Source of the DNA: Diphasiastrum complanatum
Taxonomy: Eukaryota; Streptophyta; Lycopodiopsida; Lycopodiales; Lycopodiaceae
Length of the DNA stretch: 64,000 bases
Assembly (NCBI GenBank): GCA_029204225.1
Contig: CM055108.1
Coordinates: 47,412,815-47,476,814, forward strand
Reading direction: 5' to 3'
The position numbers were made by a program, and so were the translations under genes. Below are positions 49,633 through 59,408 of this stretch, piece by piece. The notes beneath the pieces were generated by a model. That model did not search any database. It had not been told where the DNA came from and was given only the letters and a program-made list of their open reading frames with translations. The number at the start of each line of letters is the position of its first letter. The first letter of the stretch is position 1.

Positions 49633-50666
49633 GATTCTAATGTTTCTTCAACTTTTAGGTTCTGTCCTAAAGCACTTAGCACTCACTTTTCTCTCAACAA
49701 ATGATAGATAAAGAGATCTATGAAGATTTAGGACCCTAAAACACTTCTATCTTGAACCTAGATGGTTTCCAAGCATAGAAAGGAAGATTGAAACACATGC
49801 AACACTTTGCACACACTAAGAATGGATTACAAAATCAAACCAACCTGAACACACTCTTGCTTAAGCTCTCAAACTTTCCAGCAAGTGACCAAATCAAGTT
49901 ATGATGTAAACCACACTTCTAAAAGTTTATAAACTCCAGCAAGTGATAAATACAAGATTTAGAGGTGAATGAATGAGAACACTTAGTGAATCACAAGACT
50001 AGCTTCACTATCTTGTCAAATCTTGGTGTTTAGATGTAGATCTAAGATCACTTCACATGAGAATGTTCCTCAACCTGTTAAGAACCTGAAAACACACTTG
50101 CATAATGGTTAACACCTTCCAGCAAATGCTCCAATCAAATTACATAAGGAGAGTTACTTACATGCTCAACAAAGTACACCAAAATTTATGCCAAAATTGA
50201 TGACAATCTTTACAATATGCTCTTCACAATGGAGCTTACAATATGTTCACCCAAAAAAGGGGATCTTTCATCCAAATGGGAGCTTTGCTCAGCCTTTAGG
50301 AGAATTACAACTCACTCAAAAGAGCATTTGTCATCCACTTAAGGAGAAGTTTCATCCACTTAAGGAGAGTGTTCATCCAAGAATGGAGATTGTCAACAAT
50401 AGGATTGAAAAGAACATTGTTAGTATTGAATATGCACAAGCCTCACAATCACAAATGATTAGGTGTTATGATCTGATCCAAAATAGTTTCTTTTCAGCCT
50501 CTGATCTTCAATAGACCTGAAATATGCTTTTGATCCACAAGTTCAACTCACAAAACAAAGGTTAGTAAGATTTGATCAACAAAGCAATGCAAAATCATGC
50601 TAGAACTTGATCAAACATCCAAATATCACCAAAAATGGAATACTTACTGTAAATAGAAGCCAACCA
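49633..50666. other. Copia A2 leader
   Basis: Same as the A1 leader except that about 150 bp are missing near 49,903, where A1 25,931-26,057 has extra sequence. Confidence 0.7.
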
Positions 50667-50678
50667 GCTCTGATACCA
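50667..50678 (-). other. Copia A2 primer-binding site
   Basis: The minus strand reads TGGTATCAGAGC and directly abuts the 5' LTR. Confidence 0.95.
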
Positions 50679-51333
50679 TGTGAAAAATACAGATCCTAAG
50701 TGGATCTAAACTCCAAGATCATTGGCTTGAATGCTTGCACTCCAAACTACATAAGCTAGGAATTGGCAACACATTCTATGCTACCTAGAATGCAAAGAAC
50801 TTGATCAAAAAGCATTTATCACAAATGGAAACTTCCATAAACATCAAGTGCGGCCCAAAATAGCATTATACAGTCCATAATACATCAGCCTACCACTTTT
50901 GGAAAGCACCTAAGATCATACACAATAGCTTGAAGACAATACACACAACAATGCTCTCAATGGAGGAAGAAACAATGACAATGATCTATTGATCTCAATG
51001 AAGCATACAAAAGGTTTCTCCAGCCTGTTCTCCACGACTTCCCTACTATTTATGGATGAGGAAGATGACTCTCTCTCCTCTCTCTAGAAGGTACTTGACC
51101 CTAGATATTCCCTATATAGGAAAAATAGCTAAAAATGGCTTATATGACCAAAATACATCAAAATGGTCTCATTTTGAAGGGTATGAAGTTTGACACTTCA
51201 TCATACTGAAAAAATACAGTAAATAAAAACATTGTGGCCTGGTTCACATGTGTGAAACTCCAGAACCAAAACTATTTACAATTTTAGCCAATTTAGGCCT
51301 CAAACTAGCTAGGAAATGTTGACAATTTTCACA
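50679..51333 (-). repeat. Copia A2 5' LTR (655 bp)
   Basis: Complete. The palindrome reads TTCACATGTGTGAA here (51,243-51,256), a C-to-T change that destroys the CACGTG core kept in the other three A-family LTRs. Confidence 0.95.
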
Positions 51334-51545
51334 AGTAATAGGCGCGAGTAATAAGCGCGAGCTATAGACAACAGAGTAATATGGGGTTGGCAAATAATAA
51401 ACTGATGGCGAGTAAATACAAATGTGAGTAATGGCAAGTTGACAAGTAAATACAAATGGCGAGTAATGGCAAGTCGATAAGTAATAACAAACACGCGAGT
51501 AGTAGAGAACTGGTGAGTAATAGGCAAGTGATAAGATGCATTATG
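51334..51545. repeat. GCGAGTAAT-like motif array, right part in S2
   Basis: Continuation of the array after Copia A2. It matches 11,238-11,450 and is followed by the TATATATA motif at 51,560-51,567. Confidence 0.6.
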
Positions 51546-52034
51546 GTATAACTCGCCCATATATATAGGGGAATTATAACTCGCCTACTGTCATTTTTGG
51601 AAATCAGTCTAATTTATGCCAAATCATCAATTTTTACACTATGCACAATCCATTTTCCGATTGGCTGCTAGATTTATGAGATTTTTTAATCAAAACCTCC
51701 CGTTGTTTACTAAAAATGGCAGCTTTGTCAAAAAAGAGAGCCTAACTTGCGTTTCGAGTAGAATTTTTTTGGACAGATTCGGTCATGTGTTCAATTATAA
51801 CAGGGGATAATAATGGCAAGGACGGTGACTGCCAAAAATAACAATAGTGCTCATTACGAACCGTTCCTGGTGCAATTTTACAAGATAAATGAGAAATGAA
51901 GGGTAGGCCTGGAATTTTTACATAGGATTTTTACAAAAGCAAGGGAAGTGTATACAAGGTGGGATTTTTTAAATATAGGGTTTTGTAGACACTTTTTCTA
52001 GCTACCTAACTAAATCCCTATTTATTCCTCGTCT

Positions 52035-54082
52035 CAAACTATCAAAGGTGAAGGTATTGTAGGATTAAGGTTCCAGCATGATCAATTCAAACTACTGTCA
52101 AAAGTCTTGTATGTTCCTAAACTCTCTACAAATCTATTATCAATAAGTAGAATTATAGATTTAGGTCATAAGGTGGAGTTTGAGTCTGATTAATGCAGAA
52201 TTATCGATGGGAGTAATAAGTTACACTCGACAAGAGGCATGGATACTTATATAGATTGGCACATTATTCTGATTCTAGTCAAGCCTTGAAAACTTTTGTT
52301 TTTCTCAATAAAGCATTACTATGGCATCATCACTTAGTACACTTGAATTATTCATCTGTTTCGAACATGTCCAGACAATCCCTAGCACTTGGTCTTGACT
52401 ATCCTTCTGGCAAAGTCGATCTCCATGTCTGCCATAGTTGCATCCTTGGAAAGCAAACTAGGATTCCTTTTAGATCGAGTCATAGGCATGCAACAAAAGG
52501 CCTGTTAGATGTTGTTCATTTAGATATATGTGGACCTATGCAAACTCCTTCATTATCTTTATTGACAAATTCTCTAGAAGAACAATTGTTGACTTTATTA
52601 AGCATAAATCAGAGGCTTTCATGAAGTTCAGACAATTCAAAGAGCGTGCTAAAAATCAAACTGGCAAAAGAATCAAAGAACCGAGGTCCAACAATGGGAG
52701 AGAATACATCTCCACCACATTCAAAGAGTACTGTCTTAACAACAACATTGAGCAACAATACATTACCTCCTATTTGCCTTAGTCAAACGGCCTTGCTGAG
52801 AGAAAGAACATAACCTTAGTCGAATCGGCAAAGTGCATGTTATCACATGCGACACTTTCGAAGTCCTTATGGGCTGAAACTGTTTCAATAGCAACCTATG
52901 TTTAGAACAAATATTGTACTAAAGGTCTCTTAGACAAAACACCAATCAAAGTTTGGACAGGCACCAAACCTTCTTTATCGAACTTATGAGTTTTTGGATG
53001 TAATGCTTATGCATAGATTCCTCATGATCTCAGGAAGAAGCTCGACTTCTACAGTATCAAATGTATTTTCATCAGCTATACTACTTCAGATCAAGCCTAC
53101 AAGTTGTTAGATCCTATCGAGTCAAAGATATTTACTAGCTGGGATGTCATCTTCATCGAAGATCAGTGTATCGACCTCAAGGGAAATGGCAAAGCCCATA
53201 TAGCCGACTCTTCGATTTCATCCAACATATTGAACTTCGAGGTTCCTCAGTAGACTATTCCTATTGAAGGTCCAAACTCATCTACTCTCGACGAACAACA
53301 TATCAACGACGAATTCGAAGATGATGATGTCGTAGTTCAGCAATTACTAAATGATGAAAATGATCAACTTCCACTATCACCCAAAAGATCGACAAGAGCT
53401 ACCAGACCACCTATCATGTATATCGACCCGTCTACAGCCTACCTTGTTCAGAAGCCAACAACTGTCGAAGAGGCACTCAGACAGCCTGATTCCAATATCT
53501 GGAATGAAGCTATGGATAAAGAGTATTTATCTAATATCAAGAACCAAACATGGACAATTGTCGAATTACCTGCTAGTAGAAATGTAGTTGATTGCAAATG
53601 GATTTTCAAAGTGACGTACAAAGCAAGCAGAAGCATCGACAGAAGAAAAGCTCAAGAAAATACATCATATGGATGTCAGATAACATATCTCAATTGAGTT
53701 ATCGAAGAAGACATTTACATGGTACAACCCGAAGGTAAACATAATCATGTGTGTAAACTCCATAAAGCACTTTATGGCTTGAACCAATCTACTCAAGCAT
53801 GGTTTCAAATGATCAATACTTTCCTTATTGATCACATCTACACACCTAGCTTTTCAGATTTGAATGTTTACTTCAAGACAGTGCAGTAGTCTTTTATCAT
53901 TATCACTTTATATGTGGATGACACATTGCTCTTTGGCAACAGTATCGATCTGATAAAAGAAGCTAAGACAATGTTATCTTTTGAATTCGACATGGCCGAC
54001 CTTGGCGAAGCTCATATCTACCTTGGATTCAAATCCACAGAGACAGAAATCAAAAGTTTCTCTACATTACTCAACAGAGGTA
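52035..54082 (+). pseudogene. Copia Q, S2 copy, cut within RT
   Basis: Partner of 11,937-14,000. Pre-integrase (SKVLYVPKLSTN near 52,100), integrase core remnants (FIIFIDKFSR at 52,540, RSNNGREY, SNGLAERKN near 52,790) and RT (VEEALRQPDSNIWNEAMDKEYL at 53,465, DCKWIFK, YVDD near 53,910) are visible. The end at 54,082 corresponds to S1 13,991; the rest of RT and RNase H are deleted. Some S1 stops are sense codons here, for example CAA at about 53,543. Confidence 0.8.
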
Positions 54083-55085
54083 CATCATGAGGAAGATCCA
54101 CAAGCTTCCATGTATGACTCTCCATAAGAGCATCATACTCCTTTTGCATGGCATCCCTCCATTCTTGTGACTCCATATCCTCTTCAAAGCAACTCGGCTC
54201 ATCAAACATAGATGTTAGAAAAGTGTAAGAGGTAAGTGAATGAAGATCTTCCCTTTGTTCACCTTTGTCAACATAGGTGAGTGTTGATGGCTCGGCCTTT
54301 TTTCTTGTAGATCTTCTTGGAGCACTTCGGTCTTGTGGTGGATCCTCAAGATCTTGATCACATGTAGGCTCCTCCTCAAATCTTGCAAGATCCTTGACAT
54401 AAGATGGATTAGAAGCACTTTCATTCAACTTGTAGTAGTTACCTTCATCAAATGCAACATCTCTACTCACTAAAATATTTTTAGTGATAGGATTATAGAC
54501 TCTATATCCTTTGCTATTTTTAGCATAACCAACAAAAATTCCTTTTATGGATGTAGGATCGTCCTTCTTTCTTGTATGTAATGCTTGAAAAACATATAAA
54601 GTAGATCCAAAGATTCTAAGATCTTTGAGATTTGGCTTCTTACCAAATAGAGCCTCATAAGATGTTATGCCTCCAATGGGCTTACATGGCAATCTATTAC
54701 ATAAATAACTTGCACAAATAATAGCCTCTCCCCAAAAAGACTTAGGTAGAGATGAAAATAGCCTTAAAGCCTTTGCACACTCACAAAGAGTTCTATTCAT
54801 TCTCTTGGCTATACCAATTTGTTGAGGACTATAAGTACATGTAAGATCTCTTTTAATACCATTGGATTTACAAAACTCTATCATCTTGGTGGAGATATAT
54901 ACTCTCCACCATTATCACTTCTCAATACTTTTACTTTAGCATCAAGTTGATTCTCAACTAGAGTTTTGAACTTTACAAAAGACTCAAACACTTTACTCTT
55001 GGAATCCAAAAGTTCAATCCAAGTGTATCTAGAGTAATCATCAATAAAAGATACATACACTAATGCACCTCCATTGCCCACACAC
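54083..55085 (-). pseudogene. Copia P, S2 copy: integrase to early RT
   Basis: Minus strand. The integrase core (VYVSFIDDYSRYTWIELL, VLRSDNGGEY with its Asp, near 55,070-54,905) is interrupted just before 54,884. The integrase C-terminal region and the RT start (MIEFCKSNGIKRDL...WRDAMQKEYDALMESHTWKLVDLPH) follow to 54,083. It retains integrase sequence that S1 Copia P has lost. The family's usual PQQNG segment reads PQQIG here. Confidence 0.85.
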
Positions 55086-55229
55086 TTCGTTTTACCAATT
55101 GTCACTCCCCCATCCCCACTTGAGTTGACCCTTGAGACCACACCAAGGACCTCCTGAGACATACCTATGAGCACCCTCTTGGAAAAGAGTCGATACATTC
55201 TATAGGCCTATCAAGAGAAGAGATCCATG
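55086..55229. other. Joint between S2 and unrelated DNA
   Basis: Copia homology fades here. The minus frame stays open to 55,198, but the residues no longer resemble integrase. No feature recognised. Confidence 0.3.
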
Positions 55230-55800
55230 GCCAACAGAGCGACCAAGAGACGAAGTAGTTAATTAGCCAGTGATTCTAGAGATTTTGGAAAGCTCAACAT
55301 ATGATGAGTTGAGGCAACAACTACTAGACTTTGGCCTCAAATATAAGTGTAGTGCTGACATATGCATTTGAGAGAGTGTTGATTATTGCCGATCCTTGGC
55401 ATTTCTTATGAACCAAGAATGTTTTTGGTATCGCGGCTTAAATCCTATCAAAATCAACCCAAATGTGGCCTTGCAATCAGAAGACCACCGCACGATGGCT
55501 CAACTCTACTATAGAGCGGCATTCATGTCCTCACAATATGTCATGATGATTGAAGATTGGCAGAAATTCAGGTTCATACAAAAGGTGCGAGAATACTTGG
55601 GGCCACTACAACTTGGAAACAAATTACATTTCCAAATATTTGAAGCCTTGGAAAAATAGATGAGCACAAGGAAGCACTCAATGAGACGACAAGGAGAGCT
55701 AGACACACAAGAGGTTCTCAAACGTTTGAAATATTTATTAGAACAGATATCGAACTTTCAAAACATCTTCAAAACTTCAAAGATCAGAATTTAACATCAC
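55230..55800 (+). pseudogene. Unidentified coding-like stretch
   Basis: One plus-strand frame runs from about 55,289 (SSTYDELRQQLLDFGLKYK) through a TGA at about 55,367 and 88 open codons (SLAFLMNQECFWYRGLNPIK, SSQYVMMIEDWQKF, YLGPLQLGNKLHFQIFEALE). A TAG at about 55,657 is followed by a Leu/Lys-rich tail (EVLKRLKYLLEQISNF). The composition is protein-like and the frame is kept across both stops, which suggests a decayed gene or element ORF. I do not recognise the family. Confidence 0.35.
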
Positions 55801-55837
55801 ATAAAAACATTACTATTAAATAGGCAAGAATGAATAT

Positions 55838-56095
55838 TCATAATGCATTCAGTTCTTCATGTAATCTTTGGGCTAACTCCAAATTTTGTTGAGCCTCATA
55901 CAACATTAGCATTTCTTTTGATTTTGTATAACAGCCGAGTGGTAAGTTGCCAAAATCTTCAAGCTTAACAAGGAGCAATGTTCCATCGAACAGCTCCTGA
56001 GTTAACTTCTTATTCTCATCTGAATCACTTCGTAGAGTGATTTCTTTACAAAATTGAGTTGAAAATCTTATGAAAGAACTTTTAACATAGAGATT
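55838..56095 (-). pseudogene. Unidentified 85-codon open stretch without a start codon
   Basis: An open minus-strand frame with balanced composition (LRSDSDENKKLTQELFDGTL, LVKLEDFGNLPLGCYTKSKE, then an amphipathic helix ending RLHEELNAL and a TGA). There is no ATG in its first half, and an AG follows a T-rich stretch just before it. It could therefore be a last exon or a piece of an element ORF. No family recognised, and no partner exon found upstream. Confidence 0.3.
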
Positions 56096-56346
56096 CTATA
56101 CAAAAATTATGAGAGAGAAAGGGAGAGAGAGAAAGAATAAGCTATCTTCATTGTGGATCTAGTGTTAATGGATGTAGTGTTAATGCTTAGGGTTAATGGA
56201 TATTAGAGTTAGATTTGGATCGTCCATTCATGCTGAAATCTGAACTATACTATCGCTCTCATGGGAATGAATCTATGCGTGACAACTAGCTTCATCTCCT
56301 CGATGCTAGATTGATTAGATCTTGGGTTGAGGGAAAGAAACAATTC

Positions 56347-56364
56347 TTGCGCCGTTGCCAGGGA
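56347..56364 (+). other. Gypsy-type primer-binding site (tRNA-Asp-like)
   Basis: TTGCGCCGTTGCCAGGGA resembles the TGGCGCCGTTGCCGGGGA site of plant Ty3/gypsy elements of the Athila/Tat group with two differences. It lies four bases after a CA that would end a 5' LTR (about 56,342). The start of that LTR cannot be placed. Confidence 0.65.
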
Positions 56365-57571
56365 GCTACACCAATTTTTCAATTTGCAACATCTTTGTTG
56401 GATGGTTAGCTTGCATTAGGCATCTTGTCGTTGCATGAATAGTGTTAAATCTGCACTTAGGGTTAGTTTGAGGGTGATTTTTTTTATTTGAGTGAATTTG
56501 CTGTTTGATATCTAATCTAATTGTAGAACAGGGAAAGCTATTCAGATCACCAATCTTAATATCCATTTGGATCTGAGATATCAGAAAAAACAATAAAAAG
56601 ATCTGCCAAATTTTGGTCAAAAGGAGACAAAAATCATCATCAGAGCTGATAACTTTTTGCCCTCATTCAGGAAATGTTCGTCGAGTTTCAGACACTTTCA
56701 GTTTTGATCACATAACCTTCAGTTTGAAGGGCGGACAATCCTTCCCAGCAGATTTCTAGAAACATCAGAAAAACCATCAAAAAAATACCAAAAAATCACC
56801 AAAATCCTAAAAATACAGAACAAGAACCTTCGTCCGATTCATTGTGCATAGGTGTGATTCAGATCTATCTACTGCCAGATCGACGATGAATACTACCCAA
56901 AATAGAAGGTTTCTCAAAGGATCAGTTGTCATATTGTCATACTTTTGTGTCAAAAAAGTCTCTTTTGTGCAAAAATATCAGTATTACTCTTGATTCTTCA
57001 GCAGAACCTTCGTCCAATTTTTCGATCATTCTATTTATAGTAAATTACTATTTTTGAATTCGATGAACAACATCCTATCCAAATCGTAGAAAATTTTTAT
57101 TTTCACCCTCGCCAAACTACAAAAAACTATATTTTTGTTTGTTAGAAACCTTTGTCGGTTTAACCCTAGTTTTATCTATGTCAGATTCTGAGTCTGAGAG
57201 TTCAGCGAAGGTTATTTTCATAGAATTTGTCAGGAAAGCTTGATTAGAGAGTTTTTTTTTTTCAAAAATAACACTACTGAACCTTCGTCGAGTGAATCTT
57301 TGCCTAGGGAAACTTCGCTAGTTCTATTTTTAGATTCTGATTTTCCAAATCAAGTCCCTATCAAATTTTGGGTCAAATCTGATACAGTCTGATTTTGATT
57401 CTGAGAATCTTTCACTTTTAAGAAGTATCGATTGGTTGAATTTCAAAACCTTTTTCACAATATAGGAATTTGATTCTTGTCAAGTGAAGAGATCTAGCAG
57501 ATCTGATTTGAGATAGTTTTGATTGAAAATCTAGATCCAATCTAATTGTCCGCTTGATTTAGTCTGTAAAT
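56365..57571. other. Gypsy leader
   Basis: About 1.2 kb of AT-rich DNA between primer site and gag. It contains several near repeats of ACCTTCGTC and CCTTCGTCCGATT-like words. No ORF of note. Confidence 0.55.
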
Positions 57572-58312
57572 ATGGCTGCCCCTAGAGGTGCTCCTCAAGA
57601 AGTCAATCTAATTATTGTTAGAAGAGCACCTCGTTTGGATCTACCCAAATACAATGGATTAACGGATCCAATTGGATTTCTTCAGATCTATTCTGAATCT
57701 TGTGAAGTCCATGGCAAAAATTTTTCCCAGAATAAACTTAAGCTTTTTCCTATGGCCTTAATAGATGCAACACAAGATTGGTACTATAATCAAGATGAAA
57801 CTGAACGTACAAATTGGGAGACTATTAAAAGAGCCCTTATCACACGGTTCAGACCTCGAAAGTTTATGGAAGATCCTTTTCTATTTTAAAGTAAAATCAA
57901 AATGAGAAAGCGAAAAATGGTACGAGATTACATTGAACAGGTAAAATGCCTCAGATTTGAGTGCGAACCTGAACTGATTAACGAAAATGCCATGATTATG
58001 TGGTTTTTGTTAGGTTTATCTAAAAGGATTAGACGTGAGCTGAAATGCCATAATGAGTACACACTTTTGCAAAATGCTATGTATGATGCAATTCAGGAGG
58101 AGGATGAGATTCAAACGATGAGCCGAATATCACTATGTTGCCTTATATAGTAGGATAGACCACTACGACATCCACCACTACTGCATCAACGAATGTCAAT
58201 GTTACTGCAGAAATGATGCTCAATGAGTTTGAGAAACTCGGGAAGAACCAGCAGAAATAGATGAAAAAGTTGCAGTCACAATCTAATGAGAAGATCAAAG
58301 CATTGAAAGATT
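57572..58312 (+). pseudogene. Ty3/gypsy Gag, broken
   Basis: Start MAAPRGAPQEVNLIIVRR at 57,572. The retrotransposon gag domain follows: LPKYNGLTDPIGFLQIY, MALIDATQDWYYNQ, NWETIKRALITRFRP, then after an in-frame TAA (57,887-57,889) YIEQVKCLRFECEPELI and FLLGLSKRIRRELK. A second stop at 58,148 and a frameshift precede a Lys/Gln-rich segment at 58,261-58,312. There is no zinc knuckle, because the element is cut at about 58,320 by lipase sequence. Gag would form the particle; this copy cannot make a full protein. Confidence 0.8.
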
Positions 58313-58319
58313 TCCATGG

Positions 58320-58853
58320 ACAAGCGAAATATGGTGGAGTATTTGCAACCTTACCCCCCCCAGCTATGAACTCTCGAGCATATCTACAAAAATCTCCTTA
58401 TTTATTCTGCATGGAGGACTTGATCAGTTGGCAGATGCAAATGATGTTCAATGCCTAATTGGTGACCTAAAATGTAAGGTGAAAACAACTCTTGTAGAAT
58501 CATATGGTCATTCAGATTTTATTGTTGGCATGCATGCCTATGAAAACGTTTACCAAGATGTTGTCTCATTTGTAAAGTCAAGCAACTAAGCTTTATGTGA
58601 TAGAGTTGTTTGATTACATACAGCTCACAATATGAAGTTCATATTCTTTACAACTATGTCTCCCAAGATAATGGTCCTAATATCTTACTAGATAAATATG
58701 CAATCCGACTTGATAAGATTATATAGTGGAAGCACTCAAGAATTATAAGATAGAAGGATTTTGGTTGTTATCGTCAACTTTTTATGCATATGTATAGCAT
58801 CATGTTTGTTCATAACATCCACCTGGAAAACAAATCCTGCTTTAAGTAAGATT
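58320..58853 (+). pseudogene. Lipase exon 9 plus 3' flank, third fragment
   Basis: Matches 3,729-4,255: from the GNMVEYLQ part of exon 9 through Asp346 and the GHSDF motif to the TAA, then 250 bp of 3' flank. One extra C in the poly-C run (58,355-58,362) shifts the frame before the catalytic Asp. It begins directly after gypsy gag sequence. Confidence 0.9.
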
Positions 58854-59136
58854 TTTTTCCTTAATCAATGGTAGATGAATACAGAGTTTTGATACTAGAT
58901 GTCTTACTAGTTATACATTGCTTAATCCCATAACAAATTGACATAATTCAAAAAGTAAACTTGATTTTGCATTTACGAATAACGTTTATGTTTTTTTTTA
59001 AGATTCTCATAGGGTTTTTTGTTGGAATACACATGTTGAAAAAAGAAATCTTTAAGATGTTAAATCGATTCCAAAGAAAATTGTGAAGTGATGATTGAAA
59101 TGAGTGTGATTTAATGGTATTGATGTCTTGGGTCAC
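58854..59136. other. Short spacer, nothing recognised
   Basis: AT-rich DNA between the lipase fragment and the LTR. No coding or repeat signal seen. Confidence 0.5.
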
Positions 59137-59408
59137 TTAGAATTTGCTTTGCACAGGAACACAGGTCATGCTACACAGTAACACAGACATAAAATCACTC
59201 TCCTCAGCAAGCTCACATAGCAACTGTATTTCTCAAAATGAAATTACATTGTACATATAGTTGTTCACTCAGGAAACCCATGCATGACACAGGTTGCCAT
59301 TGGCGGGACGCGTGTCCCGTCGACTTGCCTCGTGGCGAGGGCAACTGATCCTTATCCACTAATAGGACCCACAGTACAGTAACACAGTGATTCTAACTTT
59401 AATTCTAA
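59137..59408 (-). repeat. Copia R 3' LTR (272 bp), non-TG/CA ends
   Basis: Read on the minus strand it begins TTAGAATTAAAG right after a purine tract TTTAAGGGAGAG and ends AAATTCTAA. It matches the LTR at 63,376-63,647 in inverted orientation, with roughly 17 differences by eye. Confidence 0.85.

Larger units (their letters stand above)
45039..51333 (-). mobile_element. Copia A2: nearly identical sister of A1, one nonsense codon
   Basis: 6,295 bp. LTRs are 45,039-45,683 (645 bp) and 50,679-51,333 (655 bp), both TGTGAAAA...TTTTCACA. Target duplication AGTAA lies at 45,034-45,038 and 51,334-51,338. The primer site at 50,667-50,678 and the purine tract next to the left LTR are intact. S1 has the uninterrupted target, CGAGTAATAGG. 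The few internal differences from A1 include a missing stretch of about 150 bp in the leader and absence of the 12-bp YLCN repeat. Confidence 0.95.
35260..54990. repeat. Segmental duplication, copy S2
   Basis: Matches S1 from its first base (the CAGCTCCTCC start is at 35,260). S2 keeps 35,291-35,994, absent from S1, and carries Copia A2 and a TA-flanked insert. It also has a deletion of about 1,050 bp across the Copia Q/P joint. Without these it is collinear with S1. Confidence 0.9.

Noticed and set aside
45039-51333. Possibility that Copia A2 is a copy of A1 moved with the segmental duplication
   Set aside because: The flanks and the 5-bp target duplications differ, and S1 holds the empty target site, so A2 is a separate insertion.
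58261-58458. Apparent gag-lipase fusion ORF
   Set aside because: After the joint the frame does not match lipase exon 9, so it is not a functional fusion protein.
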